From NCBI RefSeq assembly GCF_001274725.1, contig NZ_LGUF01000007.1, positions 1,098,562-1,162,561 on the forward strand: a stretch of 64,000 nucleotides of DNA, read 5' to 3'. Both the position numbers and the translations under genes were made by a program. A model generated the notes under the pieces. That model searched no databases and was not told the origin of the DNA. It worked only from the letters and a program-made list of their open reading frames with translations. Source of the DNA: Sporosarcina globispora. GTDB taxonomy: Bacteria > Bacillota > Bacilli > Bacillales > Cytobacillaceae. Shown here in pieces: positions 43,796 to 55,946 of the stretch (position 1 is the first letter of the stretch; the number at the start of each line of letters is the position of its first letter).

Positions 43796-44980
43796 TTGAG
43801 CCGATTATTTATGTTCGAAAAGCCGTTAGGCATGAGAGATACATTACCAGATTTATACGAAAGAAAGGCTGCAGTCCGGTCATCGATCCAAGGGGAAATG
43901 AAACGCTGGGGCTATCAGTTTATCGAAACACCTGCACTCGAATATTACGAAACAGTTGGAGCCGCGTCAGCGATTCTTGATCAGCAGCTGTTCAAGCTCC
44001 TTGATCAGCAGGGCCACACACTTGTGCTGCGGCCGGATATGACAGCGCCGATTGCAAGGGTGGCAGCATCCCGCCTCTTAAAAGACGAGCTGCCAATCAG
44101 ACTTGCATATTCCGCAAATGTTTACCGCGCCCAGCAGCGGGAGGGCGGCAGGCCAGCTGAGTTTGAGCAGATTGGTGTTGAATGCATTGGCGACCATACG
44201 ATCAGTGCAGATGGCGAAGGAATGGCGATGATGATAGCTGCTTTAAAAGAAGCAGGGCTTCAGAACTTTCAGCTTTCTGTCGGCCACATCGGCTTTGTCC
44301 GTGACTTCTTCCAGCAGATCCTGGGAACTGAAGAAAGAGCGGAGAACTTAACGAGATTTTTATATGAGAAAAATTATGTTGGGTATAGGGAACATGTAAA
44401 GAGCCTGGCACTTTCATCCATTGATAAACAAAGGCTTCTCGATTTCCTTAAATTAAGAGGCGGAGAAGAAGTCATTGAGATTGCATATGGCCTTCTGGAA
44501 AACGGTACAGGCAAAAAAGCATTAGCTGAGCTCGAGCAGCTTTGGGGCATTATGCAGGACTATGGCCAGGAAGACACAGTTAAATTTGATTTAACACTTG
44601 TCAGCCATATGAGCTACTATACTGGCATCCTTTTTGAAGTATATGCAGGAAATGTTGGTTTCCCGATTGGAAATGGCGGCCGCTATGATCTGCTGCTCCA
44701 AAAGTTCGGAAAAGATACAGGAGCAACTGGCTTCGCCATCAGAATGGACCGCCTGCTTGAGGCGCTTGAAGACAACATTGCGGCAGAACATGTGTGCTGC
44801 GTTTTATACAGTCCGGAACGCCGCAAAGAGGCATTCGATTTCGCGAGGGAAAAACGCTCCTCCGGAAAGGGAGTGGTCCTGCAGGATATTAGCGGTGTAA
44901 AGGATATTGATGCATGCACCAGCCAATATGAAGATATTACCTTTTTAGTCGGAAAAGCTGGAAAGGAGAGCATAAAATGA
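43796..44980 (+). CDS. hisZ: ATP phosphoribosyltransferase regulatory subunit
   Basis: A 394-residue paralogue of histidyl-tRNA synthetase lacking the anticodon-binding domain. Class II motifs are visible: motif 2 in [15 protein letters not shown] near residue 100 and motif 3-like [10 protein letters not shown] near 310; [13 protein letters not shown] opens the protein. It is needed by the short HisG to form the active hetero-octamer. The start is TTG at 43796 with AGAGGTGA upstream; ATG 43808 is the alternative. First gene of the eight-gene operon. Confidence 0.94.
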   Translation: MSRLFMFEKPLGMRDTLPDLYERKAAVRSSIQGEMKRWGYQFIETPALEYYETVGAASAILDQQLFKLLDQQGHTLVLRPDMTAPIARVAASRLLKDELPIRLAYSANVYRAQQREGGRPAEFEQIGVECIGDHTISADGEGMAMMIAALKEAGLQNFQLSVGHIGFVRDFFQQILGTEERAENLTRFLYEKNYVGYREHVKSLALSSIDKQRLLDFLKLRGGEEVIEIAYGLLENGTGKKALAELEQLWGIMQDYGQEDTVKFDLTLVSHMSYYTGILFEVYAGNVGFPIGNGGRYDLLLQKFGKDTGATGFAIRMDRLLEALEDNIAAEHVCCVLYSPERRKEAFDFAREKRSSGKGVVLQDISGVKDIDACTSQYEDITFLVGKAGKESIK

Positions 44981-45621
44981 GTGATGTTTTAACGATTGCG
45001 ATGCCAAAGGGCCGCATTTTTGAAGAAGCGGCTGAATTGCTCCGCCAGGCAGGCTTTCAATTGCCGCCAGAATTTGATGATTCACGTAAATTGATTATAG
45101 ATGTACTGGAAGAGAATTTCCGCTTTATCCTTGCAAAGCCTATGGATGTGCCAACCTATGTAGAGCATGGTGTAGCAGACCTTGGGATTGCAGGGAAGGA
45201 CGTAATGCTCGAAGAAGAGCGTGATGTATATGAACTTCTTGATTTAAAAATCAGCGCCTGCTATCTCGCGGTTGCTGGACTGCCAAACACCAAAATTAAT
45301 GATGTTGCCCCAAAAATTGCTACAAAATATCCGCAGATTGCTGCAGCGTATTTCCGTGAACAGGGAGAGCAGGTCGAAATTATTAAACTGAACGGCTCCA
45401 TAGAGCTTGCGCCGATGATCGGGCTTGCAGACCGGATCGTGGATATCGTTTCAACCGGCCGAACGCTAAAAGAGAACGGGCTCGTTGAATATGAAACGAT
45501 TGTCGGCATCACTTCAAGATTGATTGTCAATCCTGTCAGCTACCGCATGAAGGATGAACGCATCAGTGAGATGGTTGGACGTCTCACGGAAGTAATAGCC
45601 GGAGAAGAAATTCGTTCTTAA
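44977..45621 (+). CDS. hisG: ATP phosphoribosyltransferase catalytic subunit, short form
   Basis: A 214-residue enzyme for the first step of histidine synthesis. [13 protein letters not shown] at the N-terminus, [11 protein letters not shown] near residue 70 and the PRPP loop [14 protein letters not shown] near residue 153 are seen. It lacks the C-terminal ACT-like domain of the long form, in keeping with the presence of HisZ. Overlaps hisZ by four bases. Confidence 0.96.
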   Translation: MSDVLTIAMPKGRIFEEAAELLRQAGFQLPPEFDDSRKLIIDVLEENFRFILAKPMDVPTYVEHGVADLGIAGKDVMLEEERDVYELLDLKISACYLAVAGLPNTKINDVAPKIATKYPQIAAAYFREQGEQVEIIKLNGSIELAPMIGLADRIVDIVSTGRTLKENGLVEYETIVGITSRLIVNPVSYRMKDERISEMVGRLTEVIAGEEIRS

Positions 45622-45637
45622 AGGATGTAGAGCCCCT

Positions 45638-46909
45638 ATGAAAATTTTAAAAGTAAGTGACCAGATTTCAATTAAGCGCTCGGTGGATAATGGAACCGAA
45701 GAACAGCGGGCCATTGTAAAAGGTATTATTGAAACAGTCCGTCAAAATGGAGATAAGGCTTTAAAAGAATACACTGAAAAATTCGATGGCATTTCTCTTG
45801 ATGAATTTAAGGTATCGCAGGGTGAAATAGAAGAGGCTTTCAGGCAGGTGGATGGAAAAATCCTTGAGATCATTAAAGAAGCTGCCGAGAACATCCGGTT
45901 TTTTCATGAAAAGCAGCTGCGTCCTTCCTGGATGACAACGGAAGAAGACGGCACTATGCTGGGCCAAAAGATCACACCGCTTGATTCGGTCGGCTTGTAT
46001 GTCCCGGGCGGTACGGCAGCCTATCCATCATCTGTACTTATGAATGTGATCCCGGCAAAAGTTGCTGGCGTTAAACGGATTGTCATCACATCTCCTCCTG
46101 ATAAAAAGACTGGCAAGCTGCCGCCGGCGGTCCTCGCTGCGGCCCAAATCGCAGGTGCAGAAGAAATCTATAAAGCGGGCGGTGCCCAGGCAATTGCTGC
46201 TCTTGCCTATGGAACGGAAACGATAGCTCCTGTTGATAAAATTACGGGTCCAGGAAATATCTTTGTGGCACTTGCAAAGCGTGAAGTTTTTGGGGATGTC
46301 GATATTGATATGATAGCAGGCCCCAGTGAGATTGCCATTTTGGCAGATGACACGGCACAAGCAGATGAAGTGGCGGCAGATCTTTTATCACAGGCAGAAC
46401 ACGACCCGATGGCAAGTGCAGTCCTTGTGACACCATCATCCGCTCTTGCAGAACAAGTCTCAGCAGAAGTTGACCGCCAGCTGGCTGAGCTGCCAAGACA
46501 GCAAATTGCTTCTCAATCAATCGAAAACTATGGTGCAATCTATGTGGCGGAAAATATGAATGAAGCTATTGAAACGGTGAATAGCCTGGCTCCAGAACAT
46601 CTTGAGATTTTAACAGAGAGTCCGATGGAGCTTCTCGGGCAGATTCGTCACGCAGGAGCTATCTTCCTCGGAAGATTTAGCCCTGAACCGGTCGGCGACT
46701 ATTTTGCAGGTCCAAACCACGTCCTGCCGACAAATGGAACGGCCCGTTTCTCAAGCCCGCTTAATGTGGAGGATTTTCAAAAGAAATCAAGCATTCTTTT
46801 ATACAGTGAAAAAGCCTTAAAGGATAACGGCGAAAAAATTGCGGCCTTTGCGCGACTTGAAGGCCTAGAAGCCCATGCAAGATCCATTGAGGCAAGACTA
46901 AGAAAATAA
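45638..46909 (+). CDS. hisD: Histidinol dehydrogenase
   Basis: A 423-residue zinc enzyme that oxidises histidinol to histidine in two steps. [20 protein letters not shown] near residue 117, [12 protein letters not shown] near 203, [10 protein letters not shown] near 220 and [15 protein letters not shown] near 250 are conserved; catalytic residues are in LAPEHLEI near 320. Confidence 0.97.
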   Translation: MKILKVSDQISIKRSVDNGTEEQRAIVKGIIETVRQNGDKALKEYTEKFDGISLDEFKVSQGEIEEAFRQVDGKILEIIKEAAENIRFFHEKQLRPSWMTTEEDGTMLGQKITPLDSVGLYVPGGTAAYPSSVLMNVIPAKVAGVKRIVITSPPDKKTGKLPPAVLAAAQIAGAEEIYKAGGAQAIAALAYGTETIAPVDKITGPGNIFVALAKREVFGDVDIDMIAGPSEIAILADDTAQADEVAADLLSQAEHDPMASAVLVTPSSALAEQVSAEVDRQLAELPRQQIASQSIENYGAIYVAENMNEAIETVNSLAPEHLEILTESPMELLGQIRHAGAIFLGRFSPEPVGDYFAGPNHVLPTNGTARFSSPLNVEDFQKKSSILLYSEKALKDNGEKIAAFARLEGLEAHARSIEARLRK

Positions 46910-46924
46910 GCTGGAGGAATAATC

Positions 46925-47512
46925 ATGGCCAGAACTGCAGAAATTTCACGTAAAACCAATGAAACGAATATCACTCTTTCCTTGAATATAGACGGCGAAG
47001 GCAAAAGCGATCTGGAAACAGGCGTGCCTTTTATGACGCATATGCTTGACCTGTTTGCCAAGCACGGCCAATTTGACTTGAACATTGTTGCAAATGGCGA
47101 TACAGATGTGGATGATCACCACACAACAGAGGATATCGGAATCTGCTTAGGTCAGGTGCTGAAGGACGCTTTAGGAGATAAGAAAGGCATTAAGCGCTAT
47201 GGCAACGCTTTTGTTCCGATGGACGAAGCATTGGCTCAAGTCGTGGTTGACCTCAGCAACCGTCCGCATTTGGAAATGCGTGCGGAGTTCCCAAGCCAAA
47301 AGGTGGGGACATTTGATACTGAGCTTGTTCATGAGTTCTTATGGAAACTTGCTCTCGAAGCGAGATTGAACCTGCATGTCATCGTCCATTATGGCCAGAA
47401 CACTCACCATATTATTGAAGCTATTTTCAAAGCCCTCGCTCGTGCGTTGGATGAAGCAACGACGATTGATCCGCGGATTAAGGGAGTTCCATCAACGAAA
47501 GGGATGTTGTAA
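46925..47512 (+). CDS. hisB: Imidazoleglycerol-phosphate dehydratase
   Basis: A 195-residue single-function dehydratase. Metal-binding [14 protein letters not shown] near residue 62 and [20 protein letters not shown] near 152 are diagnostic. No phosphatase domain is fused, as expected in Bacillus. AGGAGGAATA-like site (GGAGGAATAATC) precedes the ATG. Confidence 0.97.
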   Translation: MARTAEISRKTNETNITLSLNIDGEGKSDLETGVPFMTHMLDLFAKHGQFDLNIVANGDTDVDDHHTTEDIGICLGQVLKDALGDKKGIKRYGNAFVPMDEALAQVVVDLSNRPHLEMRAEFPSQKVGTFDTELVHEFLWKLALEARLNLHVIVHYGQNTHHIIEAIFKALARALDEATTIDPRIKGVPSTKGML

Positions 47513-48151
47513 ATGATCGGCATCATCGATTACGGAATGGGGAATTTGTTCAGCGTCAGTAAAGCGCTTGAACGGTTGGAGGTTCCTTATTTCCTTTCTG
47601 AAAAAAAAGACGAGCTTCTGAAAGCAGACGCATTGATTCTACCGGGTGTCGGCTCTTTCAAAGACGCCATGACCATCTTAAATTCTACAGGCCTGGCAGA
47701 TCTGATAAAAGAGTTTGCTGACACAGGCAAGCCGCTTCTTGGCATTTGCCTTGGCATGCAGCTATTATTTGAAGATAGCGAAGAGAATGGTATGACGGAA
47801 GGCCTGCAGCTTCTGCCTGGCCATGTGAGGCGTTTTCCCGGTGAAACAGCAGAAGGCGAGATGTATAAGGTTCCGCATATGGGCTGGAATCGTCTTGTAT
47901 TCTTGCACAGTTCGCCGATTTTAAAAGGGCTTGATGAAGATTATGTCTATTTCGTCCACTCTTATTTTGTGGATACAGATGATCAGGAAGCAGTCATAAG
48001 CAGAAGCTTGTATGATGTGGAAGTGCCGGCAGTTGTCGGAAGGGGAAATGTGTTCGGCATGCAGTTCCACCCTGAAAAAAGCAGTTCGCTTGGCATGGCT
48101 CTTTTACGCAATTTTACAGAGCTGGTTGAAGAAAGGATGTCTGTGAAATGA
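47513..48151 (+). CDS. hisH: Imidazole glycerol phosphate synthase, glutaminase subunit
   Basis: A 212-residue class I glutamine amidotransferase. The nucleophile cysteine is in [13 protein letters not shown] near residue 82, and the histidine-glutamate pair is in [11 protein letters not shown] near 186-196. It supplies ammonia to HisF. It starts immediately after the hisB stop codon. Confidence 0.96.
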   Translation: MIGIIDYGMGNLFSVSKALERLEVPYFLSEKKDELLKADALILPGVGSFKDAMTILNSTGLADLIKEFADTGKPLLGICLGMQLLFEDSEENGMTEGLQLLPGHVRRFPGETAEGEMYKVPHMGWNRLVFLHSSPILKGLDEDYVYFVHSYFVDTDDQEAVISRSLYDVEVPAVVGRGNVFGMQFHPEKSSSLGMALLRNFTELVEERMSVK

Positions 48152-48885
48152 GTTTTACGATCTATCCAGCAATCGATATGAGAGGCGGCAAGTGCGTACG
48201 GCTGCTGCAGGGGGATTACGATAAGGAAACGGTGTATGGCGACTCTCCGTTTGATATGGCCAAAAAGTTTGCTGATGAAGGGGCAGACTGGATTCATATG
48301 GTTGATCTTGACGGGGCAAAAGATGGGAAGCGGGTTAATGATCAGTATGTAATCCAGGCTGCCCGCGAACTTGGCGTCTCCGTCCAGATCGGCGGGGGAA
48401 TCCGTACGGAAGCGGATATCCTGCATTATCTTGATAATGGTGTGACCCGTGTCATTATTGGAAGCATTGCTGTTTCCAACCAGGAATTTGCGATTGATAT
48501 GATCCGGAAATATGGCAAAGCAATAGCGGTCGGGCTTGATGCGAAAAATGGCTATGTGGCAACACATGGCTGGCTGGAAACATCTGAAGTGAAGGCAGTT
48601 GATTTAGGCAAAAGATTTGCGGATGCGGGTGCGGAAACGTTTATATTTACAGATATCGCAACAGACGGAATGCTGTCGGGGCCAAATGTTGAAGCGGTTC
48701 GCCTGCTTGCGAAGGAAACCGGCAAAAGTGTTATTGCATCTGGCGGTGTCAGCGGGCTGGCTGATTTGGCTGAGCTGCGGAAGCATACTTCTGAAGGAGT
48801 TGCTGGGGCTATCGTCGGAAAGGCCATTTATGAAGGCCGGTTTACCGTAGCTGACGCTCTGAAAGAGGTGAAGGAATCATGCTGA
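48148..48885 (+). CDS. hisA: ProFAR isomerase
   Basis: A 245-residue TIM-barrel isomerase. [15 protein letters not shown] carries the catalytic aspartate near residue 9; [11 protein letters not shown] near 81 and [15 protein letters not shown] near 168 bind phosphate and substrate. Overlaps hisH by four bases and hisF by seven. Confidence 0.96.
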   Translation: MSFTIYPAIDMRGGKCVRLLQGDYDKETVYGDSPFDMAKKFADEGADWIHMVDLDGAKDGKRVNDQYVIQAARELGVSVQIGGGIRTEADILHYLDNGVTRVIIGSIAVSNQEFAIDMIRKYGKAIAVGLDAKNGYVATHGWLETSEVKAVDLGKRFADAGAETFIFTDIATDGMLSGPNVEAVRLLAKETGKSVIASGGVSGLADLAELRKHTSEGVAGAIVGKAIYEGRFTVADALKEVKESC

Positions 48886-49637
48886 CGAAACGCATCGTTC
48901 CATGCCTGGATGTAAAAGACGGCCGTGTGGTAAAAGGCGTTCAGTTTGTGCAGCTGCGTGATGCCGGTGATCCGGTTGAGCTGGCCCGCTTTTATGATGG
49001 GCAGGGAGCTGATGAGCTTGTATTCCTTGATATTTCAGCATCCCATGAAGGGCGGAAAACGATGGTTGAGGTTGTGAAGGCTGTTGCATCTGAACTGGCC
49101 ATTCCATTCACGGTCGGCGGCGGGATAAACGCACTGGAAGATATGAAGCGAATCTTGCGTGCCGGTGCTGATAAGGTTTCTCTTAATACAGCAGCTGTAA
49201 ATAATCCTGATTTAATTACAGAAGGGGCGAATTTCTTCGGATCACAGTGCATTGTTGTGGCAATTGATGCGAAATATGATGAAGAGCTCGGTTCCTGGCG
49301 TGTATACACACATGGCGGGCGGACTCCGACTGATCTTGAAGTCATTGCCTGGGCACGTGAAGCGGCGGAGCGCGGGGCTGGGGAAATCTTACTGACAAGC
49401 ATGGACTCAGACGGAGAGAAAAAAGGCTTCGATATCAAGCTTACAAAAGCAGTCAGTGAGTCGGTTTCCATTCCGGTAATTGCTTCTGGCGGGGCCGGAA
49501 ATGCCGATCACTTTGCTGATGCATTCATCGATGGAAAAGCGGATGCTGCGCTGGCAGCGTCGATTTTTCATTATAAAGAAACATCTGTTGCAGAAGTAAA
49601 GTCTTATATTAGGGAAAAAGGGGTGGTTGTCCGATGA
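48879..49637 (+). CDS. hisF: Imidazole glycerol phosphate synthase, cyclase subunit
   Basis: A 252-residue TIM-barrel cyclase. [16 protein letters not shown] contains catalytic Asp11, and [16 protein letters not shown] near residue 125 contains catalytic Asp130. Forms the HisHF complex that releases AICAR and imidazole glycerol phosphate. Confidence 0.97.
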   Translation: MLTKRIVPCLDVKDGRVVKGVQFVQLRDAGDPVELARFYDGQGADELVFLDISASHEGRKTMVEVVKAVASELAIPFTVGGGINALEDMKRILRAGADKVSLNTAAVNNPDLITEGANFFGSQCIVVAIDAKYDEELGSWRVYTHGGRTPTDLEVIAWAREAAERGAGEILLTSMDSDGEKKGFDIKLTKAVSESVSIPVIASGGAGNADHFADAFIDGKADAALAASIFHYKETSVAEVKSYIREKGVVVR

Positions 49638-50278
49638 ATATCGAGAGCGTGAAGTTTGATGAGAAGGGACTAATCCCTGCAGTTGTGCAAGATGCGAATA
49701 CAAAAGAAGTTTTAACACTAGCCTATATGAATCGGGAATCCCTTTTAAAATCAGCGGAAACAGGCGAGACCTGGTTTTTTAGCCGTTCCCGCAATGACCT
49801 CTGGCATAAAGGGGCAACAAGCGGAAACACGCAGAAAATTGTTGAAATGAAGCTTGACTGTGACCAGGATGCTATTGTGGTTCTGGTTGACCCAGCTGGA
49901 CCTGCCTGCCATAAGGGGACAGTTAGCTGTTTTGAGGAAAGAGTATATGGAGAAGAGTCCGGCGGCTTTTCTGACTATGAAATACTTTATACACTTGAAA
50001 AAGTCATTGAAGAACGTGAAAAGACACGCCCTGAAGGAGCATACACAACCTATCTTTTTGAAAAAGGCGTTGATAAAATCCTGAAGAAGGTCGGTGAAGA
50101 ATCTGCAGAAGTCATTATTGCGGCTAAAAATCGCGATAAAGACGAACTGAAATGGGAAGCGGCCGACCTGATTTATCACCTGATGGTACTGCTGCGCGAG
50201 CAGGAACTGCCATTCAATGAAGTCCTGAAAGTCCTGAATAAACGGCATGATAAGAAAAGTGAGCCGGCCTCCGAATAG
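49634..50278 (+). CDS. hisI: Bifunctional PRA-cyclohydrolase / PR-ATP pyrophosphohydrolase
   Basis: A 214-residue fusion (HisIE). The cyclohydrolase half has [18 protein letters not shown] near residue 50 and CDQDA...HKGTVSCF metal ligands; the pyrophosphohydrolase half (from about residue 115) has [13 protein letters not shown] and [13 protein letters not shown]. Last gene of the operon, overlapping hisF by four bases, followed by a terminator. Confidence 0.96.
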   Translation: MNIESVKFDEKGLIPAVVQDANTKEVLTLAYMNRESLLKSAETGETWFFSRSRNDLWHKGATSGNTQKIVEMKLDCDQDAIVVLVDPAGPACHKGTVSCFEERVYGEESGGFSDYEILYTLEKVIEEREKTRPEGAYTTYLFEKGVDKILKKVGEESAEVIIAAKNRDKDELKWEAADLIYHLMVLLREQELPFNEVLKVLNKRHDKKSEPASE

Positions 50279-50294
50279 GGAGGGCGGTTTTTTA
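50262..50294 (+). terminator. Terminator of the his operon
   Basis: CCGGCCTCC and GGGAGGGCGG pair across a short loop, overlapping the hisI stop codon, followed by TTTTTT. Confidence 0.8.
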
Positions 50295-50327
50295 CATGAA
50301 TTGTGTCAAATGATAAAATATGGATCA

Positions 50328-50390
50328 TGCTAAATAAATTTTAAAATGTGCTAGATATAATACAAAACATGCTAGATATGAAAAATAATA
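50328..50390 (+). repeat. 21-bp-period intergenic array, three units
   Basis: Three exact 21-base units beginning TGCTAAATAAAT, TGCTAGATATAA and TGCTAGATATGA, 34 bases after the his terminator. Confidence 0.7.
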
Positions 50391-50459
50391 ACTACTAATA
50401 AGCAGGAAATTAGGCCTCTTCAGGCGAAAACATCCTTAGCAATTATAGGAGTGATGCTT

Positions 50460-51473
50460 TTGATCATGAAACATCGGACAATTCCAGTAAGAATGCAAAA
50501 AAATGACGTGCTTTTACGAAGATTGCCTAAAAATAATCCTGATAGGGCCGAAATAGAGGAGGATCAGGCAAAAAGATGGGCAGGTTACCGAGGAGAAGCG
50601 GCTTTAGACTCCCCATTTAAGCAAACTCCCTGATAATGAATATATGATTTTTCATGGAATACGCCTAACAAACGGACAATACTTCTTTCAAATTGATACG
50701 CTGATACTTTCATCGAAATTCGCCCTCATATTAGAAGTAAAAAATCTTTCCGGAAAATTATTCTTTGAACCACAGTTTAATCAAATGATCCAGACAACAC
50801 ACAATAGTGAACAAAAAGGCTATTCTAATCCAATCGAGCAAGCCAGCCAACAAGCAATGGAATTAAAAAAATGGTTAACTAAACGAAGCATTATTCTTCA
50901 GGTCGAGTTCTTTGTTGTTATTAGCAAGCCTTCTACTATCCTCCAAACAGCTGCAGGAAACTAATCCTTCAAAAAGTCACACATGTCCAATATTTATTAA
51001 GGAAAATTGAAAAGTTAGACATGGCAATTAAACAAACCCCACTCACAGATAAGGAGCTTAAAAAGATTTCTAAAGCAATTTTAAAAGAGCATGCACCAGG
51101 AAAGTTTGATATCTTAAATTTCTATAAAATATCAAAAGATGAAGTTATAAAAGGTGTTTTCTGTCCAGTATGCATCTCGGTTTCTATGAAAAGAAGAGAT
51201 GGTGCCTGGGTATGCAAAGGCTGCAGCATAAAAAGCAATGACGCTCATATAAAAGCGATTACCGACCAATTTCTATTAAATAATGATGAGGCAATTACGA
51301 ATAAGGAACTTCGGGATTTCCTTCAGATAAAATCTCCTCACATATCCAGAAGATTATTAGATTCCCTCAGCCTCTCCCACACCGGCACCAACAAAGGCTG
51401 CCGCTACCACCCGCCTCCAAACTACCAGAATATAACCGACCTTAACACCAGCACTGCCAAACTACCGCAATAA
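50460..51473 (+). pseudogene. NERD-domain protein, broken by two frameshifts
   Basis: Three frame segments read in order as one NERD (nuclease-related) protein: MKHRTIPVRMQKNDVLLRRL ... GYRGEAALDSPF (to about 50630), then YMIFHGIRLTNGQYFFQIDT and LILEVKNLSGKLFFEP (50636-50955), then LQKVTHVQYLLRKIEKLD continuing into a tail with a zinc-ribbon-like CPVCISVSM ... WVCKGC. The second frame shift lies near 50950-50960, because the third frame continues upstream without a stop to that point. Intact relatives are about 320-340 residues, so little besides the frames is lost. Either a recent pseudogene or assembly errors. Confidence 0.8.
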
Positions 51474-51607
51474 ACCTTTAAAACATAACTGCATTAAGAT
51501 TTCCAATAAAAAATTCCGATTGGAAATAGTATTGTCAATTCTTCCCTTCTCCGCAGGCTTGTTCGTGTGATATACTACTTTAGTTACTAACATTTATGGA
51601 GGATTTC

Positions 51608-53107
51608 ATGAGTAAAGACTCTAAAGCTAGACACCAAAAGGGAAAGTTACTGTCATTTATCCCGAACGGTGAGTACTATTTTTCCAAAGGGATTAAGGCG
51701 TACCACCGCAGGGATTTCCATAAAGCAAAAAAATATTTAATGCGGGCGATGCAGCTTGAGCCGGGTGAACCGATGATTGTCTGCCAGCTTGCGATTGTTC
51801 ATTCAGAAATGGGTGAGTATCAGGAGTCGAATCAGCTGCTTCATTTGATATTGGAAGAGCTTGATGAGGATATGGTGGAATGTCATTATTTTCTTGCCAA
51901 CAACTATGCTCATCTCGGACTATTCAAAGACGCGTACCAGCATGCAAATACGTATCTGGATTTAGATCGGGACGGAGAATTTACGGAAGATACAGAGGAT
52001 CTGCTGGAGCTTCTGACTCTTGAGGCGGAGGATATGGATGATGAGCTGTATGAACAGGATGATCTAATCACAAAGCAGGAACAGGCAAGGGAATTGCTGG
52101 AGTCCGGCCATTTTCCAAAAGCGGTTGAGATCCTGAACTCTGTTATTGATGAGTATCCGGAGTATTGGTCCGCATATAACAATTTGGCACTGGCGTATTT
52201 TTACCTTGGAGAAGTGCAAAAGGCGTCAGATATTCTAGAGAAGGTACTGGAAGAAAATCCGGGGAATCTCCATGCTCTGTGCAACAAGCTTGTATTTGCT
52301 TTTTACGAACGGGATTTCAGGCAAGTACGTTTATTAAAAGAAGCACTGAAAAAAATCAAGCCGCTTTCGATTGAACATCAGTTCAAGCTTGGTGCCACTT
52401 TTGCTTTAACCGGTGAGTATGAGGCTGCCTTTGCATGGCTGCGCAAGCTTCAAAAGATAGGCTTTGAAGGGGACGGACCATTTTATTACTGGCTATCCTA
52501 TTCTGCCTATTTTACGGGCCGTGAAGAGCTAGCGAAGTCGGCATGGAAGAAAGCAATTGAGATTAATCCGGACAAAGAAGGCTTTGAGCCCTGGAATGAT
52601 GAAAAAGTAACCAGCAGCGGCTTTGAAGACCATTATTCTTCTATATTAAAAAAGCTGGAAAGCGACTATATCGAAGAGCGGTTATTCGGCCTATTCCTAA
52701 CGTCAGTATCCAGCAGAAGAGATGAAATTTTGGCATCTGAAGCTATTGTCCGGAACAAAAAGTTTTCAAGCCTGGAAAGAGATTATCTTTCTTATGTAAA
52801 AACAGAACAGGAAGCGCCTGCTCAGGTTCAGGCTGCACATGAGACAGCTGAACTGTTTTATGAAAACTACCACCCGATCGGCACAGTGGAAGCCGGGCTA
52901 TATTTAATGTGGTTTACCATTTTTGCTGAAATGACTAATAGCCGGCAGAATATTAAAAACAAAAAAGCCTGGGCTGCAGCAATCGAATATGTCTGGCATA
53001 AGCTGCGAAACGAAAAGGTTTCCCAGTCAAAAATTGCAGGGAGATACGGTATTTCGGCTTCGACTATGGGCAAATATGTAAAATCGGTGAACGACCGCCT
53101 TCAGTGA
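51608..53107 (+). CDS. yvcD: TPR-repeat protein with C-terminal helix-turn-helix (YvcD)
   Basis: A 499-residue protein made of tetratricopeptide repeats: KGIKAYHRRDFHKAKKYLMR near residue 25, then repeats about every 34 residues through WLSYSAYFTGREELAKSAWK near 300. The last 35 residues (KVSQSKIAGRYGISASTMGK) form a helix-turn-helix. ATG 51608 is preferred with GGAGG at 51598-51602; an in-frame ATG overlaps that site. It lies upstream of trxB as in B. subtilis. Function unknown; a protein-interaction and DNA-binding adaptor is suggested by the domains. Confidence 0.85.
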   Translation: MSKDSKARHQKGKLLSFIPNGEYYFSKGIKAYHRRDFHKAKKYLMRAMQLEPGEPMIVCQLAIVHSEMGEYQESNQLLHLILEELDEDMVECHYFLANNYAHLGLFKDAYQHANTYLDLDRDGEFTEDTEDLLELLTLEAEDMDDELYEQDDLITKQEQARELLESGHFPKAVEILNSVIDEYPEYWSAYNNLALAYFYLGEVQKASDILEKVLEENPGNLHALCNKLVFAFYERDFRQVRLLKEALKKIKPLSIEHQFKLGATFALTGEYEAAFAWLRKLQKIGFEGDGPFYYWLSYSAYFTGREELAKSAWKKAIEINPDKEGFEPWNDEKVTSSGFEDHYSSILKKLESDYIEERLFGLFLTSVSSRRDEILASEAIVRNKKFSSLERDYLSYVKTEQEAPAQVQAAHETAELFYENYHPIGTVEAGLYLMWFTIFAEMTNSRQNIKNKKAWAAAIEYVWHKLRNEKVSQSKIAGRYGISASTMGKYVKSVNDRLQ

Positions 53108-53229
53108 GCAGATGTTTGGACGAAACACGCGCCAATTTTATAGGATAACAGTAAGAAGGTCATACTATAATAGGCGTATTTATAGGGTGCTTTATTAAAA
53201 TACTGGAGATCTGATTACTGAAGGAGTGA

Positions 53230-54186
<957 letters not shown>

Positions 54187-54562
54187 TCGGTGCAGGCATA
54201 TGGTCCTATGGGCTGTCTGCCTTTTATTTTTAGAAAAAATAGCCACCAGTTGCAAAGATTTACAAAAAGTCATGTGGTTTTAATTCTCCTGTAATCTTGA
54301 TGAAATAAATTTCGGGTAATATAGGAATAGAAATTGACCCCCTTTTAAAGATATAATCCTTTGTAAAGCACAGGCACATGGCCTGTGCTTCTTTTTTTGT
54401 TACTGTTTTTTGAAGAATGTTTTTTAGAAATCTGAATTCATTGTGGCTCTATGACAAAAATAGTATAATGAAAGGAATAAGAAAAGAGCGTTAGCCGGCT
54501 TTTGCATTGAGCGATTTCATGGAAAGACGGCAGCGGTATGATTCGGAAATTAGAGGTGAAAT
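54187..54562. other. Intergenic region between trxB and yvcI
   Basis: No gene. It contains a strong terminator at 54366-54397 (AAGCACAGGC / GCCTGTGCTT then TTTTTTT), a weaker hairpin just after trxB, and near 54463 a TATAAT that is probably the -10 of the yvcI operon. Confidence 0.6.
54366..54397 (+). terminator. Intrinsic terminator
   Basis: AAGCACAGGC and GCCTGTGCTT pair perfectly around a five-base loop and are followed by C and seven T. Confidence 0.85.
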
Positions 54563-55024
54563 GTGTTGCAGCGAGTCACGAACTGTGTGTTACTTAAAGA
54601 CGATAAAGTATTGCTTTTACAAAAGCCAAGGAGAGGCTGGTGGGTGGCTCCGGGCGGAAAAATGGAGCCGGGTGAATCAGTGAGGGACTCGTGCATACGT
54701 GAGTTCAGAGAAGAAACAGGCATCTATCTGCGCAATCCGAATATTAAAGGCATCTTTACGTTCATCATGAAAGATGGCGACAAGGTCGTTCAGGAGTGGA
54801 TGATGTTTACTTTTCTGGCTACAGCCTCCGATGGATTGAACCTGGATGAATCAGAGGAAGGCAAGCTTCGCTGGCATCCATTTTCAGAGATCAAGGATCT
54901 GCCGATGGCTGCCGGAGATTCACATATTTTGGAGTATATGATTCATGGCCAAGGGATGATTTATGGAACGTTTACGTATACGCCAGACTTTGAACTGCTT
55001 AGTTACAGGCTGGATCCAAGCTGA
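54563..55024 (+). CDS. yvcI: Nudix hydrolase (YvcI)
   Basis: A 153-residue MutT-like hydrolase. The Nudix box is complete: GGKMEPGESVRDSCIREF then REETGI (about residues 31-53), with the catalytic REFREE glutamates. The substrate is a nucleoside diphosphate derivative; which one is unknown. The start is GTG 54563 or TTG 54566, both after GAGGTGA. First gene of the yvcI-rapZ-yvcK-whiA-crh operon. Confidence 0.88.
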   Translation: MLQRVTNCVLLKDDKVLLLQKPRRGWWVAPGGKMEPGESVRDSCIREFREETGIYLRNPNIKGIFTFIMKDGDKVVQEWMMFTFLATASDGLNLDESEEGKLRWHPFSEIKDLPMAAGDSHILEYMIHGQGMIYGTFTYTPDFELLSYRLDPS

Positions 55025-55052
55025 AATTGACAGAAACAGGGGGAAAATATAA

Positions 55053-55946
55053 ATGAGTACGGGTGCAGTTAATGATACTCAAATGGTGATTATTACGGGA
55101 ATGTCAGGGGCAGGGAAGACAGTAGCCATCCAAAGCTTTGAAGATCTTGGCTTCTTCTGTGTAGACAATTTGCCGCCGACACTGCTGCCGAAATTCCTTG
55201 AGCTTATGAAGGAATCAGGGAATAAAATGAATAAGGTAGCATTGGTGATGGATTTGCGCGGCCGTGAGTTTTTTGATCATTTGTTTAAAGCGCTGGATGA
55301 ATTATCCGAGACATCCTGGGTAACCCCGCAAATTTTATATCTTGATGCGGATGATTCGACACTCGTCAGAAGATATAAAGAAACAAGACGATTCCATCCC
55401 CTTGCACCATCAGGATTGCCTCTTGAAGGCATAAAGCTTGAGCGGGAGCTGCTCGAAGAATTAAAAGGCAGGGCCCAGCTTATCTATAACACATCGCAAA
55501 TGAAACCGAGGGAATTGCGCGAGAAAATTCTTACGGAATTCTCATTGAATAAAAAAACAATATTTACAGTTAACGTAATGTCTTTTGGCTTTAAGCATGG
55601 CATCCCAATTGATGCCGACCTGGTATTCGATGTCCGGTTCCTTCCGAATCCGCATTATATTGAGCATATGAGGCCAAAGACAGGATTAGATGAAGAGGTA
55701 TCCAGCTATGTGCTGAAATGGACCGAAACAAGTAAATTTCTCGAGAAGGTTACGGAGCTGCTGAGCTTTATGCTTCCGCATTATAAGCGGGAAGGGAAGG
55801 CTCAATTGGTCGTTGCAATTGGCTGTACGGGAGGCCAGCATCGTTCGGTAGCACTGACTGAATATATTGCTAATTATTTTAGCAAGGATTACAATACGGC
55901 AGTCACTCACCGTGATATCGAGAGGAGAAAGGAAAACGTCAAATGA
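55053..55946 (+). CDS. rapZ: RapZ-family RNase adapter/nucleotide-binding protein (YvcJ)
   Basis: A 297-residue GTP/ATP-binding protein. Walker [11 protein letters not shown] near residue 14, a Walker B-like [18 protein letters not shown] region near 30, and the conserved C-terminal [14 protein letters not shown] near 252. RapZ in Escherichia coli guides sRNA decay; the Bacillus protein YvcJ affects competence. It overlaps yvcK by four bases. Confidence 0.93.
   Translation: MSTGAVNDTQMVIITGMSGAGKTVAIQSFEDLGFFCVDNLPPTLLPKFLELMKESGNKMNKVALVMDLRGREFFDHLFKALDELSETSWVTPQILYLDADDSTLVRRYKETRRFHPLAPSGLPLEGIKLERELLEELKGRAQLIYNTSQMKPRELREKILTEFSLNKKTIFTVNVMSFGFKHGIPIDADLVFDVRFLPNPHYIEHMRPKTGLDEEVSSYVLKWTETSKFLEKVTELLSFMLPHYKREGKAQLVVAIGCTGGQHRSVALTEYIANYFSKDYNTAVTHRDIERRKENVK

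Noticed and set aside
50451-50633. Separate small genes at 50451, 50644 and 51021
   Set aside because: The three frames join into one NERD-domain protein, and the third continues upstream without a stop to the end of the second.
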